Made by a program: the position numbers and the translations under genes
Shown: positions 9,387 to 19,217 of the stretch, in pieces
How positions within the stretch are numbered: the first letter of the stretch is position 1
How the letters are laid out: every line of letters begins with the position of its first letter
Assembly (NCBI GenBank): GCA_965262785.1
Contig: OZ253559.1
Span: 3,968,001-4,032,000, forward strand
Reading direction: 5' to 3'
Length of the DNA stretch: 64,000 bases
From: G965218495 sp965262785
GTDB lineage: Bacteria > Bacteroidota > Rhodothermia > Rhodothermales > Bin80
The notes under the pieces: generated by a model
What the model was told of the DNA's origin: nothing
The model's input: only the letters and a program-made list of their open reading frames with translations
Databases searched by the model: none

Positions 9387-9479
9387 TGGGCCACTTATGT
9401 GTTCCAGCAGCCGTAGTTCGTCAACGCACACTCACCTTGCGCGCCTGACCAACGTTTTCGTGCCCCACCAATCGGAGCC

Positions 9480-11753
9480 ATGGATATGAAGCACCGGTTC
9501 TTTCTGTTCTTGATAGTGGTGTTTTGTTTCGCAGAGGCACGCGCCCAAAACGCGGTCCTGCGTGGATATGCCACCGATGAGTCCGATGGTCAGCCACTTC
9601 AAAGCGTAAGCATCGTCTTGACCGATGACGGCGGAGCGTTCTTGGGGGCAGCCAGCAACCGCGATGGCCTTTATGCCATCTCTGGCATCCCACCCGGGCA
9701 ATACTACCTGGAGGCCAGATTCGTTGGATTCGAAACATTACGGGATACGATTGACCTGGCCGCGGACGAAAATCGGATTTACAGCTTTTCCCTGTCTGTT
9801 GGATTCGAACTCGGTGAGATCATGGTCGAGGGGGAAGGCGAGGCGGAAGGGGCCGCAGGCATCACGGCGGGACTCCAGTCCATTCGGCCTAGAGACATTC
9901 AGCTGATCCCTGCACCCGACCTTTCCGGGGACTTGGCCAGCTACCTTGTAACACTACCCGGCGTTGTTTCCAGTGGTGACCAGGGCGGACAGCTCTTTGT
10001 TCGAGGGGGCGAGCCTACGCAGAACCAGGTACTCCTGGACGGCATGCTGATTTACCAGCCGTTCCATCTCATTGGATTCTACTCCGCGATCCCCTCGGCC
10101 ATACTCAACGTATCCGATGTGTATGCCGGCGGCTTCGGAGCCAAGTACGGCGGGCGCATGTCGTCTGTAATTGACATCTCCACGCGTAACGGTAACAAAC
10201 GGCGCTTTTCGGGCGAGTTTTCTGCGGCGCCGTTCATCAGCGCCGGACTCTTGGAAGGGCCGCTCATTCAGGACAAGGTGTCGATTCTGATGTCAGGCCG
10301 CTTCGACGTAATAGACCAGGGCGCCTCGAAAATCATTGATACGCAGCTCCCGTATTCATTCAATGACCAGTTTGTCAAGGTGCATGCTATCACCTCGGAG
10401 AATACGCAGGCCTCGGTGACCGGACTACGCTCTTTTGACCGTGGTATTCTGGGTTCGCAAACTGCTGCGGAATCTGACAGCACGAAAAACCAGGTAACCT
10501 GGACGAACAATGCCATTGGCGGGCGCTTTGTCCTGCTTCCCACACGTATTCCCGTGCAGGCGGAGATTCTGGTTTCACTCTCTTCCGTAGAAAACTCATT
10601 CGGTCCGGAAATAGCGCCAACGCGCTACTCCAAGGCCCAGGAGATCAATGCTTCCGCCAACGTTACCCACTTCAACAGCTTTTCCGACATCACGTGGGGC
10701 ATGTTCTTCAGGTTTAATCAGCTTGATAGCGAACTGGGGGGGATCTTCCAGGATCGGTCCGATGAGACCGAATTCGTAAGCGAAGCCGGCGGGTACGTTC
10801 AGACGGAAATTCCACTGTTGCACGGAGATGTCACCGACTTTAGCGTTGAACCGGGACTTAGGCTGTCATCATTTCCGAGCAAGGGACGCAACTTCATCGA
10901 GCCTCGGTTCAAGATGGTTTACAACTACGGTGTGCACCGCATCAGTGCAGCGGCCGGCATTTACCACCAGGAGTTTGTGGGGCTTGCGGACCGCCGTGAT
11001 GCCGGGGATGTGTTTACGGCATGGACTTCTTCGCCAACGGGCAGCGTGCCGCAAGCCATTCACTTCCTGGGTGGCTACCAGATTCAGCCAACGACGTGGC
11101 TACGCGTTGCCGCTGAGGGCTTTTACAAGAAGCTGGACAACCTTTCGGTAGCCGAATGGACCTCGTTTCCTCGCTCCACCATTGCCCTTCAACCTGCCGA
11201 GGGAACTGTACGTGGCGGAGATGCCCGTATAGAGGTAGATGCGGGACCCTTCTACGGTTTCGTGAATTATGGATACTCGAAGGTTGAGTATACGGCCAAG
11301 CAGACGGAATTAGAGTACTGGTTCGGACCTGGCGGCTATACGTATTCGCCGCCACACGACCGGCGCCACACGATTAATGCACTGGGCAGCGCAACCTTTG
11401 GCGGCTTTACGCTTAACGCTCGTTGGCAATATGGCTCTGGGCTTCCATTCAGCGAGGCACTCGGATTTGACGAATTTATCCTGATGGACGGTCCTAAGGA
11501 CCTGTTCGGCGAACCCGGCGAAACACGCGTGCTGTACTCCTATCCGTACAGCGGCCGGCTACCGGATTATCACCGGCTGGACGTTTCTGCAGAATATACC
11601 TTTGAGCTTTCGACCCACACGGCGCTGACGGCGTTGGCCAGTGGTACGAATGCGTACGATCGCACCAACCTCTTCTATATTGACCTTTTCACGCTTGAAC
11701 GCCTGGATCAGCTACCATTCATCCCGGCATTTGGCCTCAAGCTTGAGTTTTAG
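9480..11753 (+). CDS. TonB-dependent outer-membrane receptor with carboxypeptidase-regulatory-like domain
   Basis: An outer-membrane active transporter of 757 residues driven by TonB/ExbBD. A signal peptide (FFLFLIVVFCFAEARAQ) precedes a carboxypeptidase-D regulatory-like domain at about 23-110 (RGYATDESDGQPLQSVSI). A plug domain follows (QLFVRGGEPTQNQVLLDGM, around residues 177-195), then a long beta-barrel ending in a terminal Phe (FGLKLEF). ATG at 9480 is listed; ATG at 9486 is equally plausible and sits 8 nt after GGAG. The next gene is a lipoprotein starting 22 bp after the stop, the usual receptor-lipoprotein pairing in Bacteroidota. The ligand is unknown. Confidence 0.9.
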   Translation: MDMKHRFFLFLIVVFCFAEARAQNAVLRGYATDESDGQPLQSVSIVLTDDGGAFLGAASNRDGLYAISGIPPGQYYLEARFVGFETLRDTIDLAADENRIYSFSLSVGFELGEIMVEGEGEAEGAAGITAGLQSIRPRDIQLIPAPDLSGDLASYLVTLPGVVSSGDQGGQLFVRGGEPTQNQVLLDGMLIYQPFHLIGFYSAIPSAILNVSDVYAGGFGAKYGGRMSSVIDISTRNGNKRRFSGEFSAAPFISAGLLEGPLIQDKVSILMSGRFDVIDQGASKIIDTQLPYSFNDQFVKVHAITSENTQASVTGLRSFDRGILGSQTAAESDSTKNQVTWTNNAIGGRFVLLPTRIPVQAEILVSLSSVENSFGPEIAPTRYSKAQEINASANVTHFNSFSDITWGMFFRFNQLDSELGGIFQDRSDETEFVSEAGGYVQTEIPLLHGDVTDFSVEPGLRLSSFPSKGRNFIEPRFKMVYNYGVHRISAAAGIYHQEFVGLADRRDAGDVFTAWTSSPTGSVPQAIHFLGGYQIQPTTWLRVAAEGFYKKLDNLSVAEWTSFPRSTIALQPAEGTVRGGDARIEVDAGPFYGFVNYGYSKVEYTAKQTELEYWFGPGGYTYSPPHDRRHTINALGSATFGGFTLNARWQYGSGLPFSEALGFDEFILMDGPKDLFGEPGETRVLYSYPYSGRLPDYHRLDVSAEYTFELSTHTALTALASGTNAYDRTNLFYIDLFTLERLDQLPFIPAFGLKLEF

Positions 11754-11775
11754 AAACACGCGGACAGCTGGCTCA

Positions 11776-12735
11776 ATGCGCCCCATTTCCATAGCATTTG
11801 CACTTTTCGTCGCTTTCTCCCTGGTGAGCTGCGATGACTCTGTCAACCCAATCCTGGAAACCAACCGGCAGTTCACGCTGTTTGGAGCCCTTGACATGGC
11901 CACGGACACGCAGTTCGTTCGCGTCATTGAGATTCGGCCCACACTGACCACGGCCAATGAGAAGCTTGACGCCATCTTCATGTCGAGGCAGCTGGGGGCG
12001 GAAGAGCGGCATGTCTGGAAGGATTCCGTCTACACCTTTGAAGATGGTTCAGTTGGCCACATCTTCTATGCTCCGTTTCGCGTGCTTGCTGGCAAGACTT
12101 ACAAGATCGATGTCCAGAAGCCTGGATCCGACCTCGTCACGACTGCAACAACTTTGGTTCCATTCCACTTGGAGCCTTCCGTGCAGCTGGAAGAGGTGTT
12201 CCGGGTCTTGACAACTCAACTCCATGCAACACAGCGGGTCCTTTGGTGGTCGCTTGATGAGGAACCCTACGACATCGAGCAGTGGTACCGGTTTTTCGTC
12301 TTCGATGATTACGGATTTGAGGACTTCCGCCTGAACCACAAGCCGACGAGTAGGGCTTCGGATACCCACGAAGGATTTTGGGAAACCAAACTAGATCTCG
12401 TTCGAGACCGGGACTCTCTCCTTGCAAACTACCCCGAGATGTTCGTCAGGGGGTTCTTGGTCGGCTTGGGCATGACCATGACGGTGCTGGATGACCAGTT
12501 CAAGCCGCCGGGCGATGTGTTCACGCCGGAGGCGCTTGGACAGCCGGGAACGCTATCCAACGTTTCCGATGGATTTGGATATGTGGGTTCCATTGGACGC
12601 TTCGGTGCGGAGTGGCTGCTTCAGGATACCACCGCCATGTCTCTAGGGTACAAGCTTGTTGACAACGACGCCTTTCCGGGCGTTGCTGCGCGTGCTTGGG
12701 ATGCGCCCATCGGATCACTCGAACGAACGCGATAG
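11776..12735 (+). CDS. Surface lipoprotein partner of TonB receptor, DUF4249-like
   Basis: A 319-residue lipoprotein with a clean signal and lipobox (AFSLVSC, Cys about residue 18). The body (RQFTLFGALDMATDTQFVRV, then repeated Asp/Val-rich strands) resembles the DUF4249 group that accompanies CarboxypepD_reg/TonB receptors in Bacteroidota. The ATG at 11776 gives an ideal signal peptide; the longer upstream frame overlaps the receptor gene and is rejected. The tight linkage suggests the two work together at the outer membrane. The DUF number is a recollection of the pattern, not a search result. Confidence 0.65.
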   Translation: MRPISIAFALFVAFSLVSCDDSVNPILETNRQFTLFGALDMATDTQFVRVIEIRPTLTTANEKLDAIFMSRQLGAEERHVWKDSVYTFEDGSVGHIFYAPFRVLAGKTYKIDVQKPGSDLVTTATTLVPFHLEPSVQLEEVFRVLTTQLHATQRVLWWSLDEEPYDIEQWYRFFVFDDYGFEDFRLNHKPTSRASDTHEGFWETKLDLVRDRDSLLANYPEMFVRGFLVGLGMTMTVLDDQFKPPGDVFTPEALGQPGTLSNVSDGFGYVGSIGRFGAEWLLQDTTAMSLGYKLVDNDAFPGVAARAWDAPIGSLERTR

Positions 12736-12752
12736 ATCGCTTCAAGCGGCCT

Positions 12753-13508
12753 ATGCCGGCGTGCATCCTAGTCATCATTCCGGCCTTCAACGAGGCCCGT
12801 GCGATAGGACGCGTCATTGGTGACATCCCGAATGGCTTGGTCCAGGAGGTCGTAGTCGTAAACAATGCGTCGACCGACACGACGGCAGACAACGCGCGGC
12901 AAGCAGGAGCCACGGTTGTTTCCGAGAATCGGCGTGGCTATGGCTTTGCTTGTCTGCGCGGCATAGCTTATGCCGCAGAACAGCACCCTGACATCGTCGT
13001 CTTTTTGGATGGCGACTACAGTGACTATCCTGACGAAATGGAAGCGTTGGTCGCCCCAATCCTGCGCCAGGAAGCGGACTTCGTGGTTGGCAGCCGTACC
13101 ACCGGACAACGGGAAGCGGGTGCCATGCTACCGCAAGCCATCGTTGGGAATCACCTGGCGTGCTGGCTAATGCGCCGGCTGTGGGGCATTCGCTACACGG
13201 ACCTCGGACCGTTTCGGGCGATTCGTTACGCGGACCTCATTCGCCTGAATATGCAAGACAAGACCTTCGGGTGGACGATTGAAATGCAGATCAAGGCGCA
13301 TCTGGCGGGGCTACGAATCATGGAAGTACCGGTGTCATATCGGAGGCGCACAGGCATTTCGAAGATAACAGGTACCGTGACGGGCACTGTAAAGGCGTCA
13401 GCGAAGATTCTTGGGACGCTTCTGCGTTTCGCTTTGGGGACGAACACGCTCGCCCGGTCGCTGAAGCCGCCGCGCGGTGCTACGGCAGGCTCCCCTGAAA
13501 ATAAGTAA
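12753..13508 (+). CDS. Family 2 glycosyltransferase (dolichol/polyprenyl-phosphate mannosyltransferase-like)
   Basis: A 251-residue GT-A fold enzyme. The N-terminal ILVIIPAFNEARAIGRVI and VVNNASTDTTADNAR are the nucleotide-sugar binding start, and FLDGDYSDYPDEM carries the metal-binding acidic residues. The region DLGPFRAIRYADL and the closing FGWTIEMQIKAH are typical of DPM1-like and polyisoprenyl-phosphate glycosyltransferases. No C-terminal transmembrane anchor is present, so the enzyme is probably soluble or peripheral. The start at 12753 leaves 17 bp after the lipoprotein gene. The exact sugar donor and acceptor are not decided. Confidence 0.85.
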   Translation: MPACILVIIPAFNEARAIGRVIGDIPNGLVQEVVVVNNASTDTTADNARQAGATVVSENRRGYGFACLRGIAYAAEQHPDIVVFLDGDYSDYPDEMEALVAPILRQEADFVVGSRTTGQREAGAMLPQAIVGNHLACWLMRRLWGIRYTDLGPFRAIRYADLIRLNMQDKTFGWTIEMQIKAHLAGLRIMEVPVSYRRRTGISKITGTVTGTVKASAKILGTLLRFALGTNTLARSLKPPRGATAGSPENK

Positions 13509-13532
13509 CCATCCACAAGCTGGCGCAACACC

Positions 13533-14477
13533 ATGCGATATGACATCTGGCACAACGGGAAGCTTATTCCTTACGAGGAAGCTACGATCCACGTGCTTTC
13601 CCACGTGGTGCACTATGGCTCATCGGTTTTTGAAGGCATTCGCTGCTACGATACGGCCCAAGGCTCGGCAGTTTTTCGGCTGCAAGAGCATATGCGGCGG
13701 CTGGTGGATTCCGCCAAGATCCACCGCATGGAGCTGCCCTATGATCAGGCGGCGCTTGAAACAGCGGTTCTGGCCACCATTCAAAACAGTCAGCTGGCAT
13801 CGTGCTACGTTCGCCCAGTGGTCCTCCGCGGTGCAGGATCGCTCAACGTGAACCCGCTGGCCAACTCCGTTGAGACCTACATTGCAGTCTTTGAGTGGGG
13901 CGCGTATCTGGGAGAAGAATCACTTGAGCTTGGCATTGATGTGCATGTGGCCTCCTGGAACCGGATGGCTCCCAACACGCATCCTGCGATGGCAAAGGGC
14001 GGCGGCAACTACATGAATGCCAGCCTAGTGAAGATGGATGCGGTACTGAACGGATATGCAGAAGGTATCATGCTTAGTGTGGATGGATACCTCGCCGAGG
14101 GTAGCGGCGAAAATCTGTTTCTGGTACGTGACGGCGTCTTGTTTACGGCACCACGAAGCCTTTCCATCCTGCCCGGCATCACACGTTCATCCATCATCCG
14201 TCTGGCCCGTGACCGCGGATATGAAGTGGTAGAAGAACGTTTGCCCCGGGAAGCCTTGTACGTAGCTGACGAGCTTTTTTTTACCGGCACTGCCGCCGAG
14301 GTTACTCCAATTCGCTCAGTAGACAAGTACAGCATTGGCGCCAGCCGCCGTGGCCCTGTAACAACCGAGCTTCAAGGGGCCTTTTTTGACATCGTCAAGC
14401 ACGGCAATGACCCCTACAACTGGCTTACACCAGTACCAGCTCCAGTCCAAGAGCCTGCGCTGACTCTTGCCGCCTGA
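13533..14477 (+). CDS. ilvE: Branched-chain amino acid aminotransferase
   Basis: A PLP enzyme of 314 residues that interconverts leucine, isoleucine and valine with their 2-oxo acids. The class IV pattern is complete: HYGSSVFEGIRCY near the N-terminus (about 27-39); the PLP Lys155 in PAMAKGGGNYMNAS; EGSGENLFLV; and the PLP-phosphate region GITRSSIIRLARDRGY. TGTAAEVTPIRSVD distinguishes it from 4-amino-4-deoxychorismate lyase. Length is standard for IlvE. It is last in a plus-strand run that starts with the TonB receptor; 24 bp separate it from the glycosyltransferase. Confidence 0.95.
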   Translation: MRYDIWHNGKLIPYEEATIHVLSHVVHYGSSVFEGIRCYDTAQGSAVFRLQEHMRRLVDSAKIHRMELPYDQAALETAVLATIQNSQLASCYVRPVVLRGAGSLNVNPLANSVETYIAVFEWGAYLGEESLELGIDVHVASWNRMAPNTHPAMAKGGGNYMNASLVKMDAVLNGYAEGIMLSVDGYLAEGSGENLFLVRDGVLFTAPRSLSILPGITRSSIIRLARDRGYEVVEERLPREALYVADELFFTGTAAEVTPIRSVDKYSIGASRRGPVTTELQGAFFDIVKHGNDPYNWLTPVPAPVQEPALTLAA

Positions 14478-15577
14478 AGGGGCCTGCAGAAGAATCTTAT
14501 TCCAAGCCACGCGAGGTCTTGGCAGCTTTGTAGTTGCACTTGCTCTGTATTTCCCCTGAACAAGCCGTCTGGTGCGCTGCTGCGTCCCTGTAGCTGAAGG
14601 GCGAGGGCTTAGCGGCAATCCAAGTTTGCGGTTCCTGTCTTGATTGTGACCGTGACAGGCTGCGCGTACAGCTGCTTCGTAGACCCTGCCCTGCATTCGC
14701 TGCCGCGGCCGCTGCAAGGGGTCACGGCGGCTGCGCATGGAGCACCGAACTTGGAACCCTGCTGCGCAGGTGCGTCCTGTAAGTTGCACCGTCAATTCCC
14801 TTCGGCAGAAGCACGGACTTCCAAGGCTGGTTTGAAGCGGTACCTTGGATCAGGTCTTGATCGCGCGCAGCCTGGAGAATGTGTTACACCGGTTCTCCGT
14901 GCAAGTTGGGCCGGCCCTTGCGTTCAGGCTGATGGCGGACTGTGGGCGCAGGAAGGCGCCGATGAACTCTCTTTTTAGCGCACCGGCTCAATACATTCAA
15001 CGTCATCTATGAGCCTGGAGGCACGAGCCGCTTAGAGTCCAAGTGAATGTCCTTGAATGCTCGCGCGGAGACATCCGTGTCCCGCTGCATGGAGGCCTTC
15101 TCCCCTATCGTCGGATGCTGCTTAGCCAACTGTGCCCGGCCGCTCGTATGACGCCATTCAGATTGGCCAAATAGCGCGATTCGCTGCAGTTAGCTTTTTT
15201 GCGTTGATGCCGGAATTGCTAGCGTCCAGGAAGGCACCAGTATGGTGTGAAGCGGACGGTACGAAATTCCTTCACGCTCGTTGGACGCTGGCAACGCCGA
15301 TTCGCTGGCCTTCCTTTTGCATCCCTCCGCCTGCAAAGGCCACCTGGCTCTACCCCTCTCAACCAAACGGTGCCAATTCACGCGAGTACTCCAGAGAATG
15401 GTACCGGCACTACGTGCATTCAAGAAATCACCATACTCGAATCCCGATTCGCCAGTCCGCGCCGACCCAACCGTATCCAGCAAAACCAGGGTCCGCCTAG
15501 GAGGCAGATGGAGCAGCACCAAGGTCGATCGATCCAAAGCATCTACAATCGGCGCTCGGCGATACAGGCGCAGCGTA
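14478..15577. other. 1.1-kb region without a convincing gene
   Basis: This stretch lies between two convergent genes. Open frames on both strands (for example plus 14640-14978 and minus 15190-15636) have no recognisable motif, signal peptide or start context, and the minus frame is entered only by overlapping the neighbouring FG-GAP gene. I looked for a missing T9SS sorting domain downstream of the FG-GAP gene in all three minus frames and found none. No tRNA, RNase P or tmRNA signature was seen. It may be decayed coding sequence or unrecognised RNA. Confidence 0.5.
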
Positions 15578-17218
15578 CTATTCGATGGTAAAGGTGTCCT
15601 CGTCCGAAAACACCGAACCTGAGTATGTGTGGTCAAGAGCCTGAACGGCCCAATAGTAGATACCCGGGTCTAGATTTCGTAGCGTCCATGCGAGGTTTGT
15701 ACCCACATTGCCACGGCCGGAAATGTGACGCGTGCCCGTGGTTAGACTCGCCATAGGCGAAACAATGTCAGCCGCACCCGGGCTGCTGCCAACCCTGATG
15801 TTATACGTCAGACCGGAAATGAGAGTTTGCCTGTCGAGACCAGGGGACCACGCAAGCGTAACGTTATTTCTACGCACCGAGGACGCGATCGCGTCTGGTG
15901 GCGTAGGCACACGTTTGCCGAAAATCAAGTTGTTGCGAAGAATGCGAATCCTAGTTCCTTCCTCCGGCAGGCCGGGGTTTTCTCCAAAGACTACAACATC
16001 AAGGTCACGATCCAAGTCATAGTCCACAATTAGCGCACGTCCCCGAAATCCACCGTCGAACTTGTCCGTCTGAGATTTCACGAGGTATTGGCCGTCTTGG
16101 CTCAGGTAAATCTGCGTGGCATTGTTGCTGCGTGGGGACTCGGCTCCTGTGACGACGAAATCGTGAAAGCCATCATTGTCGAGATCACCCCAGGTTACGG
16201 CGCCGAAGTACCGCCCCTTAGCGGGATCGCCTTCAAAAGCACCCTCAATTCTTTCCGTAACGTGAGTGAAGGCCGTAGTCATAGTATCGTACCGGTACAA
16301 CTCGATGCCACCTTCCATGATCAATGGCGATAGGCGGGCCCCACTCTCGAGAATGTCCAAGTATCCGTCGGCATCATAGTCACCCCATGAAGCAGCCGAG
16401 AAAAGCAAGCTCTCAAAGGTCTGGGGTAGCCGGTTAAATTGGCCAAATCCATTGTTCTGGTAGACTCTCGTGAGCGTGCTGCCTTCCTCATCCGTGCCTG
16501 CAATCAAGACGTCCAGATCGCCATCAATGTCATAGTCACCCAAATCCAGTGAGCACTGTCCAACACTCACCAGACCACTTGTAGCAGGCTGAAATCCGCT
16601 GCTGCCTTCAGACAACTGGTTCTTGTACAGCGTCGTCAACGGCTCTCCAGTCTCCTGGGTACCACAGACCAGCAGATCCAGGTCTGTGTCGTTGTCCACA
16701 TCGCCCCAAATGAGATCACCCGAATGGACAGGATCCTGCGCCCGAAATTGGGGGGTAAAGACCCCGTTAGCAGAAGCAAGCCTATAGACCCCGGTGACAA
16801 CGATGCCACGGGCATCCACGCCCATGAGGGCCAAGTCAAGATCACCATCACTGTCAAAGTCGCCCCACGATGCTGAACTCTTCCAGAGGTTTGGGAAGCC
16901 GGCAGTCTGGATCATCGCCATGTGAACCGCGTCCACTTCAACAGTCATGTTGTCAATCTCGACAAGTAGCGTGGTGTCACCGTGGACCCGATACAACACC
17001 GTGGAAGGGTTCGGGTTTGAGGGACCTCCCCTTGCGCCGGTAAGCAGCATGTCGAGGTCTGAATCCTGGTCGAAGTCTCCCATCGCCACATCCCCGTGTC
17101 GGACGGGCAAGACGTCGGTAAGTAGAATCTCCTGCACTGTCGGCGTTGGGTCAGGCCCCTGTGCGAATGCACTAGTAGCGCCGCCAAGGAGCATCACATA
17201 ACAAAGCAATCGCTTCAT
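15578..17218 (-). CDS. FG-GAP/VCBS repeat protein with fibronectin-III-like C-terminus, no sorting domain
   Basis: A predicted exported protein of 546 residues. The signal peptide is KRLLCYVMLLGGATSAFAQ. Seven Ca-binding-like FG-GAP/VCBS repeats follow, each with an acidic loop of the kind DFDSDGDLD, DVDNDTDLD or DYDIDGDLD followed by two or three hydrophobic residues. Together they should fold as an integrin-alpha-like beta-propeller. A fibronectin-III-like domain (LTYNIRVGSSPGAADIV) ends at the stop with FTIE. Its paralog upstream carries a further ~90-residue T9SS sorting domain, absent here. ATG 17218 is chosen because it gives the signal peptide. A surface or secreted role is inferred. 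Confidence 0.85.
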   Translation of the reverse strand: MKRLLCYVMLLGGATSAFAQGPDPTPTVQEILLTDVLPVRHGDVAMGDFDQDSDLDMLLTGARGGPSNPNPSTVLYRVHGDTTLLVEIDNMTVEVDAVHMAMIQTAGFPNLWKSSASWGDFDSDGDLDLALMGVDARGIVVTGVYRLASANGVFTPQFRAQDPVHSGDLIWGDVDNDTDLDLLVCGTQETGEPLTTLYKNQLSEGSSGFQPATSGLVSVGQCSLDLGDYDIDGDLDVLIAGTDEEGSTLTRVYQNNGFGQFNRLPQTFESLLFSAASWGDYDADGYLDILESGARLSPLIMEGGIELYRYDTMTTAFTHVTERIEGAFEGDPAKGRYFGAVTWGDLDNDGFHDFVVTGAESPRSNNATQIYLSQDGQYLVKSQTDKFDGGFRGRALIVDYDLDRDLDVVVFGENPGLPEEGTRIRILRNNLIFGKRVPTPPDAIASSVRRNNVTLAWSPGLDRQTLISGLTYNIRVGSSPGAADIVSPMASLTTGTRHISGRGNVGTNLAWTLRNLDPGIYYWAVQALDHTYSGSVFSDEDTFTIE

Positions 17219-17271
17219 CCTGATATTCTCGTCGTTATAGGATCGCAATGGCACCTCATTCTTGTAGCGTA

Positions 17272-19179
17272 CTATCGAAGCACCATCAGTCGCTGTGTCC
17301 GTTCGTTGCCACCCGCAATCATGCGCACGAAATAAACGCCCGCAGCCAAGTGGCTTCCATCATCACCGGTTCCTGACCACACGACTCTATGCTGCCCTGC
17401 CGGCTGATCTGCGGCGACCAAACCGCGAACACGCTGGCCAAGCATGTTGTAGACATCCAGACGTACCATGCCGGATTCGCGCAGTGAATAACCGATAGTG
17501 GTGGCATCCAGAAATGGGTTGGGATACCCTGGAGCCAAATTGTAATCCAGTAGCGTCTCCTCTTCCGCTGCCGTTCCCAGCCCGGGTGCATTCGAGATCG
17601 CAAAGGAGCCCTCTGCAGCAAACGCCGAGCCGGCATAAGCCTGGTCTATCGTTTGAACACTCCAGTAATACGTACCCTGCGCCAGGCGCAACGTACGGCT
17701 TCTGGCCTGCCAGACATTCCCAGGACCTGAAAACACACGGCGCCCGGTAGCCGCGTCCGCATACGCGGACATGACATCACTGGCTCCGGGCTGCGTACCG
17801 ATACGCAGATTGTACATCAACCCTGCTTCCGGCGTTTGCTCGTCACTTCCTGCACCCCACGATAGCACGACGCTGCTTCCGGACACCTGCGTATTCAAGT
17901 TTTCAGGCGGAACCGGACGGGAGTTGGCGGACTGACTCTCGTTACGATAAAGGCGAGACAGCGGCTGAACACTCCGATTGCTGCCAGTGAGTAGCAGGTC
18001 CACCACAGCATTTCCATCGAAATCTCCCCAAAAGCCCGAGCCTGCGGCCACCGCGGGTAACCATATGCGTTCAATGAAGTAGCGGTTTTCCTGCCTGAAT
18101 ATCCGGGCAATCCGGCCATTACCCATGTTCGTGGCCCCCGTAACCATTAGGTCCAGGTCTCCGTCATTGTCGTAGTCGGCCCAGCCTACGCTGCCGTAAA
18201 ACACGTCAGGTATCGGCGCATTTGTTACACGCACAAAGCTCGTTCCATTGTTTTGGTAAACGTCAGCAACCGGCTTAACGATTTCGATCGGGTCGAGGGT
18301 GGCTCCGGAAATGGCTACATCCAAGTCCCCGTCATTGTCATAGTCACCCCAAGCCGTGCTGCTGAAGAAATACCCAGGAAGTGCCGATTCGTCCGCGGTC
18401 AGCCGCCCGACTCCGTCGTTGTAGTAAAGAATCGTATGAACCGAATTTGAAGCGCTGACGCCCGAGTGCACAAGGTCCAAGTCGCCATCTCCGTCCAAGT
18501 CTACCCACTTGGACTCACCCAACGCAAGTGCCCTCAACCGGGAATTCGTTCGGGTGAATAAGCCCCCGTCATTGCGATAGATTTGCGAAATGGGAGTGGA
18601 TGGGTCGCGTAGCCCGGTGACCAGGAGGTCCTCGTCACCGTCGTTGTCGTAGTCTCCAACCACCACCGATCCCCCATAGATTCCGGGCAAAGAGGTGTTT
18701 ACCAGTTGGTATGTACCTGCTGCTGTGCCGCGGTACAGGCGCGTGTTGCCCTCGAAGGCCCTCGTTTCATAGGGGGCCGCGGAGTGCGTAGTGCCCGTGA
18801 TGATAACGTCAAGTATTCCATCCAGGTTGTAGTCGATCCACCTCGCATCGCTGCTCCACAACCCGTCTCCTGGCAACTCGCGCAACTCAAATGTCTGCTG
18901 CGGATCAGAGTTGAAGAATGAGACTGGTCCGACATCGCCGCCGATGCCCACATAGGCCGCGGGTGTGAAAGGAATGGAAGTGGCCGTATTGCCAACGCCC
19001 AGAATATCCAAGTCCCCGTCGCCGTCCACATCCGCATAGGCCATCTTGCCGTAGCTGAGGTCCCGCAAATCAAGCCTGACGGGTGTAAAGGCAAAGGGTG
19101 CTTGCTGCGCAACAGAAGGCTGAATCAGTGCAGCTATACAAGCGCAAGCGAGCCAAGACCGTAAGTTTAAGGTCATCAC
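17272..19179 (-). CDS. FG-GAP/VCBS repeat protein with T9SS type A sorting domain
   Basis: A predicted secreted protein of 635 residues. It has an N-terminal signal peptide (ending about PSVAQQ) and seven FG-GAP/VCBS repeats with Asp-rich loops (DVDGDGDLD, DYDNDGDED, DLDGDGDLD and others). A fibronectin-III-like domain follows (LMYNLRIGTQPGASDVM). The C-terminal sorting domain contains APGYPNPFLDATTIGYSL, VRLDVYNMLGQRVRGL, a GQHRVVW-type strand and AAGVYFVRM, the pattern of type IX secretion cargo. It should be moved across the outer membrane by the T9SS and probably anchored or released there. It lies 53 bp upstream of its paralog on the same strand. Confidence 0.92.
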   Translation of the reverse strand: MMTLNLRSWLACACIAALIQPSVAQQAPFAFTPVRLDLRDLSYGKMAYADVDGDGDLDILGVGNTATSIPFTPAAYVGIGGDVGPVSFFNSDPQQTFELRELPGDGLWSSDARWIDYNLDGILDVIITGTTHSAAPYETRAFEGNTRLYRGTAAGTYQLVNTSLPGIYGGSVVVGDYDNDGDEDLLVTGLRDPSTPISQIYRNDGGLFTRTNSRLRALALGESKWVDLDGDGDLDLVHSGVSASNSVHTILYYNDGVGRLTADESALPGYFFSSTAWGDYDNDGDLDVAISGATLDPIEIVKPVADVYQNNGTSFVRVTNAPIPDVFYGSVGWADYDNDGDLDLMVTGATNMGNGRIARIFRQENRYFIERIWLPAVAAGSGFWGDFDGNAVVDLLLTGSNRSVQPLSRLYRNESQSANSRPVPPENLNTQVSGSSVVLSWGAGSDEQTPEAGLMYNLRIGTQPGASDVMSAYADAATGRRVFSGPGNVWQARSRTLRLAQGTYYWSVQTIDQAYAGSAFAAEGSFAISNAPGLGTAAEEETLLDYNLAPGYPNPFLDATTIGYSLRESGMVRLDVYNMLGQRVRGLVAADQPAGQHRVVWSGTGDDGSHLAAGVYFVRMIAGGNERTQRLMVLR

Positions 19180-19217
19180 CAGAGTGGTTAGGTCATACCT
19201 AGATTCGGCGCACCGCT

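Noticed and set aside
14640..14978. A 112-residue plus-strand frame
   Set aside because: Cysteine and alanine-rich without motif or ribosome binding site; composition typical of a chance frame.
15190..15636. A 148-residue minus-strand frame
   Set aside because: Overlaps the end of the FG-GAP gene in another frame, has no signal, motif or T9SS features and an arginine-rich random look.
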